Source of the DNA: Thereva unica
Taxonomy: Eukaryota > Arthropoda > Insecta > Diptera > Therevidae
Reading direction: 5' to 3'
Assembly: GCA_949987705.1 (NCBI GenBank)
Contig: OX465283.1
Coordinates: forward strand, 7,110,207-7,174,206
DNA: 64,000 bases
Shown: positions 11,000 to 23,240 of the stretch, in pieces
How positions within the stretch are numbered: position 1 is the first letter of the stretch
Layout of the letters: every line of letters begins with the position of its first letter
Notes under the pieces: generated by a model
Database searches by the model: none
What the model was told of the DNA's origin: nothing
Seen by the model: only the letters and a program-made list of their open reading frames with translations
Program-made: the position numbers and the translations under genes

Positions 11000-11550
11000 G
11001 CATTGATACCGAGGCTACATATCAATACACCCATGACTCTTGGGTTAGTCCCAAGTCCAGGTAATCTGAGATAAAGGTTTTATTGATTGAAACCTTTAGA
11101 CTTTTGTAATGAAAGTGTATGTGGATAGGTTTCATATAAAAAGCAATATTTACTTGGTGTCCACAAACGGTTCCTCCACTCTTTGCTAGTCTTTTTCATC
11201 CTGGAGGATTTTTTCGAGGGTATAAGAGGTGTTTTAGATGCACAGCCCTGCCTGGGCCGACAGTTGTGGAAGTATTCCCTCCTAAGGCCGCTATCCCCGG
11301 ATATTTGCCAGCAGTTTGCGGCAAACTTTTACCTTTATTGACGTTCTAAATCGTATATTCTTATTAGATATGTTTAAAGTTATTGACGTCATTTTTTGTA
11401 TGGAAAAAATGTACCGGAACTTCCGTCGCTATACTACTAGGCTGAAACAGAATTTTCACGGGATTGTTCAAGATAAAAAGAAATATTTATATGATAGTTT
11501 TTTTTTATTTCACAGTTTATTGTCGATTCTCGACCTTCGATAAATGCCGA
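11000..11550. other. Non-coding interval, nothing recognised
   Basis: No domain, inverted repeat or coding signal was seen. Confidence 0.3.
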
Positions 11551-11554
11551 GATA

Positions 11555-12330
11555 TTAAAATACATTTTTTTTAACATTTTTTTTCTCATTTTCATCTTTC
11601 ATCACTTATTTTTAATAAAGTTTTTTTTTTGTTGTTTTTAATACTATTTAAAAGATTTTTCTTGCTTTTCTTGAATGTACTAAAAAATGACGGCAGAATG
11701 ATTCTATTTCAAAAAATTTTTAAATCCGTAAAGTATAAAAAACTACACGAAACTCGATTTGGTCTAGTTTTTTCATTTTTTTCATTTTTTTTCATTATTT
11801 TTTTGGGGTTCAAATTTTCTTTTGGAAATTTTCCTGTACAATAAATGTTTTTTTTTAGTTTCAACCAACAAAGAATATTTTTTTTGTTTTTCATTTAGTT
11901 TTTAAATTTTCATTTTTTTTTGTTTTTTACATTTTTAAAGATGCTTCGCCAAAAAGGAAAACATCCGCGGCGTGTGTTAATTAACGATAATTTAAATTTT
12001 AAATAAGATTTTAAATTTTATTAACAAAGTTTTTTTTATTTTTTGTTTTAATTTTTTTGGTTTTTTTTTTTGGTTTTTTGTTAAATATATCTGGATTTGT
12101 AATAACAGAAACTTGTCAATAAGATGGAGACTTTTTATTTTGAAAAAATTTGTTTTTTTTTTGGTTTTTTGTTATTGTTTTTTGTTTTTATGCTGAGTTT
12201 TCGGTAATAAATATGTAAATATAGAGTAAATTTGTTGTTGTAACAAACTGTTTTTTTTAATATTTTGTTTTTCGGTTTTTTTTTGGTTTTTGGTTTTTTG
12301 GTTTTTACTAAATTTCTACAAATGTCCCTG
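11555..12330. repeat. Strand-asymmetric T-rich low-complexity tract
   Basis: The plus strand is dominated by T runs separated by G (TTTTTGGTTTTT patterns) with few A runs. The tract resumes after the 12348-15214 element, so one T-rich tract appears to have been split by that insertion. Confidence 0.75.
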
Positions 12331-12598
12331 TAGAAACCTATGTAGATTAGGGGATATTGAAGAAAGGAAATTTTTCATGATGCTTTTGGGGTAGAGCGGA
12401 CAAGTTGCCTCTATACATGATGAGTAACATCTGTTCAACATTTCACCGCCCTAGGATAATGTCTTCTGTTCTAGCAAGGGAAGTGAAATTTAAAAAATTT
12501 AGTAAAATCGCCAAATTTTTTGATTTTTTCGGAATTTTTTTTCAATTGTCACAGCATTTTGCGGTAGTGTGCAAAAGTTGCACCTATGTATGGTTAAT

Positions 12599-12835
12599 TA
12601 GGGGAGACTGGGTACGGTTGAAACACAGGACGGTTGAAACAGAGTTAATATCTTTTGAATAGTGTGCAGTAAGGGGAGGGGTATAAAGAACGAACAAAGC
12701 GGATGACTAGTTCGAACACGAATCTTAGTGGCGCGACGATCACTACAGGTTTTGGTTGTTTCCAGGGTAACCCAGGGTAAAGATATTAACTCTGTTTCAA
12801 CCGTCCTGTGTTTCAACCGTACCCAGTCTCCCCTA
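12599..12835. mobile_element. 237-bp MITE with ~55-bp perfect TIRs, nested insertion
   Basis: The termini TAGGGGAGACTGGGTACGGT... and the exact inverted copy ending ...CCAGTCTCCCCTA pair perfectly for about 55 bases. The outermost TA on each side fits a TA target duplication, which would place it with Tc1/mariner-type elements (inference). The arms contain the repeated phrase CGGTTGAAACA. Perfect arms imply a recent insertion relative to the older host element. Confidence 0.88.
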
Positions 12836-13104
12836 CTGTACAAAACTTGACGCCCCACGGGCAATATGTTCTGATCTGGCAAGGAGGCGGAAATTACCCA
12901 AAAATTGACAAAAACACTGTTTTTTAACACGCTTTTATTAGCTTCACTTGTAACTAACTAAATACATATGTACATATGTATGTATGTAAGAAAATCTTGG
13001 AATCTTAATTTGACCCACTTCCCGGTCTTCGATTAGGATGAAATTTTGCACACGCTCTGAGTTCTGATGACAATACATGACTAGCTAAGAAACGTCATTA
13101 CAAA

Positions 13105-13420
13105 TCCAATATGGCGGCCTCCCCAAGATGGCGGGCAGGCTATTTGAAATACACCCCCATGATAATATGGGTATCAAATGAAAGGGTTTGCTGTCAGGAA
13201 TACAAAAAAAAAATAGTCACGTGACTTAAATCCAACATGGCGGACATTCAAGATGGCGGATTGGCTATTTGAAATGCACTCCCATGATATGGGTATTAAA
13301 TGAAAGGGTTTGCTGAATGGGATACGAAAAAAATAATCACGTGACCTAAATCCAACATGGCGGCCGTCCCAAGGTGGCGGATTGGCTATTTGAAATGCAG
13401 CCCTATGATTTAGTTATAAA
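13105..13420. repeat. Three tandem ~120-bp units with ATGGCGG motif
   Basis: TCCAA(T/C)ATGGCGG recurs at 13105, 13231 and 13351. Each is followed by a second ATGGCGG or GTGGCGG, GGCTATTTGAAAT(A/G)CA and CC(C)ATGATATGGGTAT(T/C)AAATGAAAGGGTTTGCTG-like blocks, with CACGTGAC before units 2 and 3. It is internal to the 12348-15214 element. Confidence 0.75.
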
Positions 13421-15239
13421 ATAAAAATAATAGTTTAAAAAACTAAAAAACACGCTTTTAGCACGCACTAAAAATTACAAAATAATTCGGACATTTAGTT
13501 TGATGACTCAAGAGTTTTCTCTTTGCCAAATCTTCATTAGATCGCAGGTAAACATAAACAATTTCAGCTCGTGATGAACGATAAATAATTACCTATGCGA
13601 AATGGTTATAAGTAGGTAATCATCTTTATTGAATAGTTACTATGATTTATTATGAAACAAAGCGTGGAGCGTTTATGTAATCTTTACTCTTTTTGGATAA
13701 AACGCTCCGTTTCAATACTAGGAACTTTGCTTAATTTCAATACTAGGAACTTCCATAAAAAAAAAACAAAATAAAGGTTTTTTTAAGCACTTCAAAAAAT
13801 TCAAAAATGCATTGTTTTTGGGATATTTCACGTTGAAACTTACGATTTTGGCGTTTGCCGAAGAAGAACGAACCTTTAAAAAGCTATTACTCCGTTAGTA
13901 TTGGGTCCAGTGATATTTTGAACCCAGTATTCTTTTTTGTTTTTTTCTAAGCTACATTTTTACTTTGAATGATTTTATCATAAAATACTTATTTTCAGAG
14001 TTATTTATGAAAAAACGTCTGAAAACGGGGTTTTTTTTGTTAAAAAATTAACATTTCTACTCTCGAATAAGTCGAAAAGTATTGACTTTCAGTAAAAACT
14101 TTATATAACAAAAGTTGCTTAGAATTAGTCAATCTATCCATTCCCATACTTATTTTTAATTTAAATAATTTCACCCCAAGAAGGGGTGGCGTCCACCCCC
14201 AGGGTAAAAGAAACCCCCGGCATATTGGCAACTTTGAAGAAGAGGGTAAGTAGAACCTACAGCCAAATTTTGGTGCAAATCGGTGCTGTTTGGTAGAATT
14301 TCCAGCGAAAGTCCTTGACTGGGCTAACAGCACAATATTCAAAACCTAAAGAACTAAGAAAACTCACGTTTTTGTACTTTTAATTTTGAATACTTGTTTC
14401 TTAATTCTTATAACTAATTGTATGAGAATGTATGACAATTCTGGTTTATGTTTAATAAATGTTAATTTCAGCCTCCTTGCCAGAACAGAACATATTGTCC
14501 GTGGGGCGTTAAATGAGATTTTCGGAAAATGAGATTTTCAATTCGGAAATTATCTGAAAATGTTAGCAATATAGCTTGCCAGGACATAAAAGAAAAATGC
14601 ACAGCTTATTTGTTAGTATTTACATAAATTTAATGTATAAAATAAGTTGTTCCACAATAATTGTTAATAATAAAGCAACAAACATTTAACTGCTTTGAAA
14701 CTTCTTCCTCAATTTGTCCAATACTTTGTAATGCTTTTAAACCATTCTTTGACTTATTGTATTGTGTAGTAAACTCCTTTACTTCTTCTCTTTCCGTAAT
14801 ATACTAACAAATTTCTATCTTCCATTAAAATTCAAACAATATTTACAAAATTTAAATGACATTTCTCCTCCGGCTTGAAATTATTCGCATTTTGGAAAAC
14901 TGGTAGACCCCGATAGAACTTTGGTTTTCGTTTTTGTATGGCGAAGAACCAGACAGTTCATTAAAAAAACACGGCCATAGGTGTAACTTTTCTACACTAC
15001 CGCAAAATGCTGTGACATTTGAAAAAAAAAATTCAGAAAAAACAAAAAATTTAGCGATTTTACTAAATTTTTTAAATTTCACGTCCCTTGCCAGAACAGA
15101 ATACATTATCCTAGGGCGGTGAAATTTTGAACAGAAATTACTTATGTATAGAGGCAACTTTTCCGCTCTACCCCAAAAGCATCATGAAAAATTTCCTTTC
15201 TTCAATACCCCCTAATGTAGATGCTGCAAGATTCAAAAA

Positions 15240-15965
15240 ATGAGAAAAAATTTCCACTTTTATCTTTCTTTTTAATTTTTTTTTTAATTTTTTTGGTTTT
15301 TTTCTTGTGTTGTTTAGTTTTCATTTTTGTTTTTTTTTTTTTTTAATTCATTTCTCAGTATTTTTTTTTTTAATTAAAACATTAACATTTCATTAGAAAT
15401 TACACTCGTTTCGTCATCGTTTTCAGATTTATTTATTTTTTATATTATTTTATTTTTTTGTTTTCTCTTTTGATGAAACGAACTTTTTTTTTATCAAACC
15501 TAATATTTTTTACAAGATTTTTTTTATTTTATTTTATTTTTATTTTTTTATTTTTTGGGCTTTTTTGGATTTTTTATGATAGTAGTTGTGTTTTTGTTTT
15601 TGTATGTAATTTTTGTTAGAATTTTAATTTTTTGCATTTTTCTTATATATTTTGTTTTTTTTTTGTTTTTGTTCTGTCCTATTTGTGAATTAACTTTAAT
15701 TTTTTTTTTTTTTGGTTTTGTTAAATATTGTTGAAAGCTGTAAAAAAGATTCTTTTTTTGTCGTATATTTTTTTCAATCAGTTTTAGTTTTTTTTACAAA
15801 GTTTTCTTTTCCTTTTTTCATTAAGTATAAGTATTTTTTGGTTTTTTTATTTTGTTGGATTTTGTTTATTTGTATTTTAAGAAGCGTACAGTTTTGTTTG
15901 TGGAGATATATTTTGGTTATTTGTTTCTTGTTCAGTATTAAAATTTTTGGGAAGAGGATTTGTTA
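15240..15965. repeat. T-rich low-complexity tract (right half)
   Basis: It has the same T-run composition as 11555-12330 and begins directly after the right target duplication of the hAT-like element. ORFs here are Phe/Leu-rich translations of T runs. Confidence 0.7.
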
Positions 15966-16421
15966 GTAAAAAATGATATTATCGTTCTGGAAATGATAAA
16001 CTTTACAGGAATTCATAAATAAAAGTGAAGACAAGTTTCTATTTTAAGGTATTCAAAAAATTATTGTACTAAAACTGAATAACAATGTGCTCATTAGGAC
16101 ATTGTAATGTATCTCTAACTAGCTAGCTGATTCCCTGTCTAAATATAAATACTGCTGCCACTCCCATTGAAGAAATTCAAGGGACAGGAAACGTTCTCTT
16201 AGGTGTGCTTTAACAATTGGATCATGACGTATATATTACAGCCGTAAGTGTCATAGTCAGCAAACGGATAAAGTCTACATTTAAGGCTTTAAACGAAATA
16301 CAACGCGGCCTTCTTATGAGACAAAATTTAAGAGCATAACTCATATATGTAAGCGTGCACCTTGTGGTGCATTCCAGGGAATGGAAATGCAATGAAAGAG
16401 AAGAATAAGATAAAAGATCGT

Positions 16422-17040
16422 CCTAGAATAATAAAAGATGGCCTTACAACGGGCGAACAACGGCCGTGTTTGAAGCATAGTCCTAGGGCATGAGCCTGGC
16501 ATCAGAAGGATGTTTGTCGTCTGTACGGCCGTATATTTATTGTGAAAAACATCATTTAATCTGGTGCTTCTTCGTATTTGAATATTACAAAAATTTTATC
16601 AACGCACTACAATTAAAAGTCAATTCGCACTTTACGGAACGTCACGCCATGGAACGGCAACGGTACGTGAAAATATTCCTGAATGAGTTTTGCACTACAC
16701 GTTCTGTTTTAAGAAAATTTGACGAGACATCTTAAGCCGTCTTAAGACCATTATAGTTAGGGCTATAGCCTTTAAGTATATGATAATCGAAAGGCCGATT
16801 GTACAGAACGAAAATGATCAAGTGATCAAATGATCAAACCGCACTCAACAATACATTGGTACAGGTTTTTTTGGCTCAAATTTATCGTGGTTTGTCCGTG
16901 TGTGCAGGCTCAGTACTCGGACATTTAATACTTTTAGACAAGTTTGGCCGTCGTAGGCCCATATGTGCTCCCGTTAAAAATAGTTAAAAGCCTTACGGCC
17001 ATCATATAAGCTGTAAGGTCATCTTTTATTTTTACTTGGG
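16422..17040. mobile_element. MITE, copy 2 of the AAAAGATGGCCTTACA family
   Basis: The left end (AATAAAAGATGGCCTTACAA near 16428-16450) and the right end (CTGTAAGGTCATCTTTTATT near 17011-17030) are inverted and match the termini of the element at 31924-32501. Length ~619 bp, no transposase. Ends are less well preserved than in the other copy, and no target duplication was identified. Confidence 0.65.
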
Positions 17041-17979
17041 TCACAAATGCTTAAATACCATGGTATATTGGGATTTTTCTGATGCATACATTAAAATTGC
17101 TTAAAACTTCAAAAGTAAAGGCCGTAGCATAAAAGTTGTTGGACTTTATTCATAGGAAATTGTCCATTTTGAAAAACAAAAACAAAAAAATTGTTTAACT
17201 ACGTATTTTTTGGAGAAAAAGGTGGTTGAAGTTGAAATTTTATTGGAAAAACAACAAAATTTTGATTTTGACGACACATAACAGTAAGTAGAAACCTTGG
17301 TAATATGTAAACCTCTACAAACAAAAAAATCAAAACGCCCTAGCGGCTAAACCGTTACGATTCCCCCCCATCCATAGGATTTTTTGTTCGTCTATCCAAG
17401 ACCTATCCACAGCTAGGCGTTTCGACATTTTCACTGATATACGCTGTATACTCCACAAACCTTAACTGAAACAAATTCATGTACAAGACCCAACTTAACC
17501 CGTCTAGTTTGGTGAAGTTTACAAGATTCTAATATGCAAACAAAACTTTGCTCAAAACCTGTTTCCATGAGCACTTACTCTGAGTTAACCCAGGGTTAAC
17601 TCTGCAAGAAACACAATAAATATCAAGATGCAGAAGCTCCTTTCGAGAGAGTTACACTTCCAAAAGGTCTTGGGCAACGAGATTGAACCTAGACGAGGTT
17701 GACAGGGTCTTTTTCCCCTTCAAGACATTTAGGTTTTATTCGATTATCGCATAACATCTCCAAAGCCATCTTTAGAAGGACAGCACTCGTTCAGAAAGTT
17801 CAGAACAATCCTCGTAGCATTTTTTTTTTTTTTTTGTTGAAAACAATATGGGGCTTTGCAGGCTACCTGGACAGTAAAACGCCTGTTTTAAGTAGAAGCC
17901 TACATGCTTATAAGGCTAGCTGGTCTTCAGAAACGTCTGTACACTAACTGATTATAATATCCGAAGTCAACTGTACTCC

Positions 17980-18345
17980 GTAGTTGTATCTTTGGACACA
18001 ATTCTGGATATTGAAGGTGCGTTTGGTATGAAACAGTTCAGTAAACTAAAGAATGCTGTGCTGTGGGTGAATGACATGTTGAAATGATGATAATGGGTAA
18101 TAAAAAATCCCGACTAGAGGCTTGGGGTTTCAACGAGGATTCACCAAATGATGACCACAAGGCTAGGTTGTATCAGCAGAATTTTTAGGGAACAACGCTT
18201 GCTTAACAAACTAGGGATAGTAAGTGTGCGCACTATTGGTTATGCCAATGATGTGGCGATTATTGAACGCGGAAAATTTATAAGCAATACTGCAAACATC
18301 ACAAGTTTTTGCCTCGCATTACTACAACATTGTTGCAAGCAATAA
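17980..18345 (+). mobile_element. Non-LTR retrotransposon RT fragment
   Basis: Plus-strand translation gives VSLDTILDIEGAFGM (the RT block usually reading LDIEGAFDN) and, 230 bases on, VRTIGYANDVAIIERGKF, a degenerate form of the catalytic YADD box with Asn for the first Asp. Several frame changes separate them. It is a dead R1/Jockey-like fragment (clade by motif resemblance only). Confidence 0.72.
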
Positions 18346-18349
18346 TGCC

Positions 18350-19865
18350 TAACTAAAGGCGGCGACCAACACTACTGTTTTTAGTAAGAAGATTAAACGT
18401 CCGACGCCGGTCCGTTTCAGGTCCTGACGCTTTTCGGATTCGGATTGATCTAGAAATATTATGTTGTAAAGTGAAGTAAAGATCAGGGGCCAGTTAGCGT
18501 ATGGCGAACGACGATAATCGTACGAAAAAAAATTGAAGTCGAAAAATTTTGTCGACGAATATTTTAGCGTTCGCATAGGTCGAAAGAAAATTGTTCGTGT
18601 CCTAATGCAAAAACTCGATAACCCAAAAGCTTTCGAGTGCCTTTCGTCGGCTTCAGACGAAAATTTTCAATTTTTCGGCCTACGCGACCCGAGACGAAAA
18701 AAAATGTTCGTTTTCGACATACACGAACCGGCTCCATTAAGGAGAACGGCAGTGGCGGTTCACAAATCCAATGTAAGACAGCGTTGGGAGTAAGAGTTAG
18801 CATACTATAATTACAAGGTCAGCACCATTATAATTTGTGCCTCGGTGATCTGGTGGAATAAAGCGACACCGAAAAACCATTAACAGGAGCTTGGACAGGG
18901 TATACAGAATTTGAGTTGCCTTTCGCAAAACTCATACCACAACGTTGTAAGTGCTTCTGGAATTATTGCCGATGGATTTTCCAAATAGGTGTTCCGGATG
19001 AAATGGGATACTATATGGCATTATTCTGGAACTATTAATTGGGCACATACATAACCCCTTTGGGACACAGTTAAGCTGCAGTAGGCTGGGAATATTTCCT
19101 TGTTGTCTTAAAGTAGGCTGAGGAGTATTTCCAGCCTATACAAGCCAACCAGAATTGAAACCAAGTGCGCTCGTTGGAGTTTGAAGAATGACACCTCAAT
19201 GTACCAAGTGTAGATAAGAGTCAGAAATAGGTAAGGTCCATTCTCATAGCACTGTACAACCAGGCAGTGGACAGAAGTTATGTCCAAAAATAGCACCAGT
19301 GTGCGCAGAAAAGTAAAATGTGTTGCTCCCTTGGGTTTAAGGGCACACAGATATCGATCTGAACAAGAATACTGACAACTTGACTAAGCAGGGGTAGACT
19401 TCTTAGTTCTGGGTTCCGGAACCATACTCTTCCATTGGTTGAAGGCAATGGGTAAGGAATCTCATCAAGAAACGGTGGATTACTATGCTATAGACATACA
19501 TAAGTAGGTGATTATACTGCAGCAACTGGAAAGATGACTTGAACAAAACAGGTCACACTTGTTTCAGTTGTGAATAGAATGAGAAGATGAAGATGACACC
19601 TGCTGACTGTGATTTTAGGAATCCTAGACAACCTCACATCTTTGGTATTACTCTCCGGCACTGGGAAGGAAATAAGTCTCCCGTCATGATACCCCATTTT
19701 TTAGACAGGGATATGAGGCATGCTTTCTTCAAACAGGTGCAAACTAGAGGAATAGAAATGAGACAATCCACTGCAGAAGAAAAAGGAGCTGGAAAACAGC
19801 TGCAAAAGTTAAGTGAAAGCAGAAGCTGGTGTCGGCATGGACACAAGCCACATAGTTTTTTAAAT
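18350..19865. other. Non-coding interval, nothing recognised
   Basis: Short ORFs (for example plus 18533-18793 and 19587-19883) lack recognisable domains. No inverted termini were found. Confidence 0.3.
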
Positions 19866-19925
19866 GTGAAACTCCAAGCTTAAGAGTCACCTTTCGCACT
19901 ACTAGCTCGTCATGTCATACTCGTC
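19866..19925 (-). mobile_element. LINE 3'-tail fragment (same family as 44283-44960)
   Basis: AAGCTTAAGAGTCACCTTTC and CGCACTACTAGCTCGTCATG are the reverse complement of the 3' tail at 44890-44945 with a few differences. Confidence 0.6.
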
Positions 19926-20449
19926 ATTGTTCAACTTTCAATAGTAAGCTTGCGGTGGCAATGGTCCTCGTTTTTGGCCAAAGAGAAGAAACTGTCATGA
20001 AGCCCGTTCTAACAAAGGGACAGGAAACGTTCTAACAAAAATCAAAACAAAAAATTGTTGTAACGGGGCTTCGATTTCTCAAAGCTGGTATCCTCAATAG
20101 TAGCCGGCTGAGCCACGCAACGGTCAAGGTTACCAGAAAACAGCCACATTGAAATTTTATGTCTCCTGAACCAAGGGAATCCCGCTAACCAGAAGATAAA
20201 GGGACACTTCCAGACTTCCAGATGAACAAAACGGAATATCGTCCACTAGGTGAAGATTCGACCTACATAAGTGCAACTTTGGTATCCTATTATCGGGTGA
20301 GCCTACGAGGTGCCATATTAGGATTGGTTATGATAGAAAAGTATGCTCATCCTTAGAATTAGAATTCACATTTTAAGATAGTCTAGCCGCCACCTAAAAT
20401 ACTAGTTAGACTTATGTGCTTAACAAAACATTGTCCATAATTTCAAAAA

Positions 20450-21830
20450 AAATTCCAAAAAATAACAATATTGAACAAGAACCAAATTGAATCATAGTTT
20501 AACTTTTTTGTTTTGCTTTTTTTTTTTAAATAGACCAATTAACTTTTACAAAAATACTTAATAACATTTTTCATAAGAATTTAATGAGATCAATAATTAT
20601 TATGATATTGTTAATAATCATGGATAAATAAAATAAAACAAAAAACTAAACAAAACTCGGTAACAAATTGTGTTTTTTAACCTACAAATTCATCTGTAAC
20701 AAATGTATACAAAATAAAATACGCAACAAAAAAATAAAAATACATACGTTCCTGCGCATACATATACACATAAAATATATCCTATAATAAATTAATTTAT
20801 TTTTTTTATCTTTTCATTTTTTTTTTGTTTTAATAATTAAACTTTCATTTTTTTTTCTTGTTTCTTCATTCAAATTTTCAGTAAGTACTAAAATTAGAAA
20901 AATTAAATTTATACAATATTTATTTTTTTTGTTTATACTTATTTTTAACATGTGGAAAAAATGTTTTTTTTTATTTTTAATAATATTTTCACTTTTCTTT
21001 TTTGTTTGTAATAAAAGTCAAAAAAAGTATTAAGATTTTTTTTTGGTTTTTTTGAAGTAAGAATGTTTTTTTACTTATACTTTTGTCTTAAAATTTATCT
21101 TTTTTTTTGTTTTACTTCTGTTTTTTTGTTTTTTCATTTTATTTTAAATATTGGTAAATTTTCTTTTTTTTATATTACATTTTACACACATTTCGGAAGG
21201 CTCGATGTTAGTGGTTTTTTTTTATTTATATATTTATATATTGTTTTTTTTTTTATTCATTTTTTTCTTATCGACTTTTTTCTGTATATTTTTTATATTT
21301 TGTTTTAATTTTTTCCTAATGTACATTACTTTTTTAAAATTTTATTTTCATACTTTTTTTTATATATATATGTATATATATTTTGTTTTATTTTTTAGTA
21401 CTATTCTAAATTGTTTTTTTTTTAGTACAGAATGAAATATTTACAAGTTTTTTTTTATCAATATAACTTTTTTGAAAATTTTCAATTAGAAAAAACTTAT
21501 TTCGCTCATAATTACCAATGTTTTATCACTGTTCTTTGTTTTTTTTTTTTTGGTTTTTGTAAATTGAGAATAATTCTTTTATCAAAAAGTTTTTTTTTTG
21601 TTCACTTCCTGCGTGATATTTTTGTTTTTAATAATTTTTTTTACCCTCTTTTTTTATGTAATAGTAAACCTTTTCTCATATGTAACGTGTATTCACCTTG
21701 GTGCTTTTATTTACTGAAAAAAGATATAAAATTTATTATTAGATATAGAAGTAATTATTAAATATTAGGAGTTTTTTTTTTGGATATTATGTTATATAAA
21801 ATTTTGATAAGTTCTTAATTTAGGGTGTGA
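20450..21830. repeat. Long T-rich low-complexity tract
   Basis: About 1.4 kb consists of T runs with interspersed A/G, and TA-dinucleotide stretches near 21361-21380. Plus-strand ORFs here are Phe/Leu/Ile-rich shadows. Confidence 0.7.
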
Positions 21831-22054
21831 TGTAAGAAAATTGTGCATTTGATGGTCGTTGTGATGAGAGAAATTCGAGATTTTTTAAATTATGGAACTA
21901 TTGTAATAACATCTCGTTTTATATAATGTAGTGATGTTTGATATTTATGATGTTGGCAAATTCACTGACCTTTACAATGTACCACCTATTGTCATAAAGA
22001 CGTGCACTTCACCTTTAGCTGAAGGTCATTCATTGAACATTTTACCCTATCCTA

Positions 22055-22145
22055 CTTCTTTCGAGTTTATCTAGACTTATGGAAACTTTTACATATTCAA
22101 CCCATACTGAAAAAATGTGACTCAAGCAATCCCTCCAACAACCCA
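22055..22145 (+). mobile_element. LINE RT fragment (KKCDSSNPSN)
   Basis: Translation WKLLHIQPILKKCDSSNPSN matches the PxPKKGDSSxPSNYRPI block of R1/Jockey/CR1-type RT. It is a near copy of the sequence at 24034-24129. Confidence 0.65.
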
Positions 22146-22149
22146 GTGG

Positions 22150-23232
22150 TGTGGCGTCTTTGGAAGCAAGGGATACATTGTTTCAATTACAATTTTTTAA
22201 AAAATAAATATAAAAATCTAAAATTGTTCAATAATTTTGTTTTACAACCATATTATTCTATTTTAACATTCTCAAATTAACATTTCTCTGATTACTCTTG
22301 GCATTTTTTCTAGCCCAGACTGTTATCGTCTCGAAATTAAAAATGATATCAGATCAATATTTAAAGTTCTCTTCTTCTTCTCTCTGAATTCGCATACGAC
22401 AACTACTCTTTATCCCTTTATACCCAAAGAAACAGGCGAACAAACTCCCTCAGGCAGGTTTTGAATTACTTCCCTACACTGTTCGTAGAGCGTATTTCGG
22501 TGCCAAATGTTGATGAAGAGGGAACTGAAAATTGCGAGTTATACGGACTGAGTCTCAAGAAGTATCGATTTCATATACCCCGTTGAAAAGTTGAGTCGAG
22601 CTTGAGTTGAAATTTCGACCACCTTGACCCAGGTAGGAAAGCTAAGTTGGGTTGAGTGGATCCAGTGAATCTAGGTTGAACCTGGGTTGAATCTAGTCGT
22701 AAACGAAGTAATAACCTGGACCGACGACAATTAAAATATGACAAAAATTCGTCATCTACGACAAACGCTTTCACGTTGACGTTGAAATACGTCATTATAT
22801 TTTGACAGTTGCAACAAGTGGTAGTGCAGGGAAAAGTGTCAATGAAGGAAAAATAAAAAACAGGCCTTGTTGTTGGGCGACCAGACTATAAGTAACATAC
22901 ATCGCATTTAACGATTGTGTTGTACTTGCAGTTCACAGGTGTAAGACCCCATATCTTACCTAAAAGAGGGCAGTACAAAGCCATGTAGGCCTAGGGGCTT
23001 TACTGATAGGGTATAGTCCAGTTGAACGTTCCAGTTCAGTCTCTTATCTAGCATTACTAAGATATATTTGACTTAATCTGAATACTCAACTGTAGGTCCC
23101 TGGATAAAAATAGTACCTAGGTGCAATTTGTAATGTTTATAAAAAGGGATCAGGACGACCTTATGTGGATAGGATCTCTGTGGCTCATTATCTTTGAACT
23201 TCTCAGGGTGCTTTTGTCATAACCTCTGAACC
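22150..23232. other. Non-coding interval, nothing certain
   Basis: Repeated TTGAGTTG/GGGTTGA phrases occur near 22570-22690, but there is no clear unit. The rest has no recognised content. Confidence 0.3.
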
Positions 23233-23240
23233 CTCTACCC

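Larger units (their letters stand above)
12348..15214. mobile_element. 2.87-kb hAT-like non-autonomous element with ~245-bp TIRs and 8-bp TSD
   Basis: The left arm (12348 to about 12590) and the right arm (about 14970-15214) are inverted copies at high identity over ~245 bp. The termini read TAGGGGATATTGAAG and, inverted, TAGGGGGTATTGAAG. The element is flanked by a perfect 8-bp direct repeat ATGTAGAT at 12340-12347 and 15215-15222. An inner inverted pair (about 12850-12895 and 14464-14512) extends the fold. The TSD length and TAGGGG-type end suggest hAT. No transposase was found, and interior ORFs are short with no recognised domain. A MITE is nested in it at 12599-12835. Confidence 0.88.

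Noticed and set aside
18533..18793. 86-codon plus ORF as a small gene
   Set aside because: No domain, no start context and overlapping open frames on the other strand; nothing supports expression.
21063..21761. Hydrophobic plus-strand ORFs suggesting membrane proteins
   Set aside because: They are translations of T homopolymers (Phe/Leu) in a low-complexity tract.
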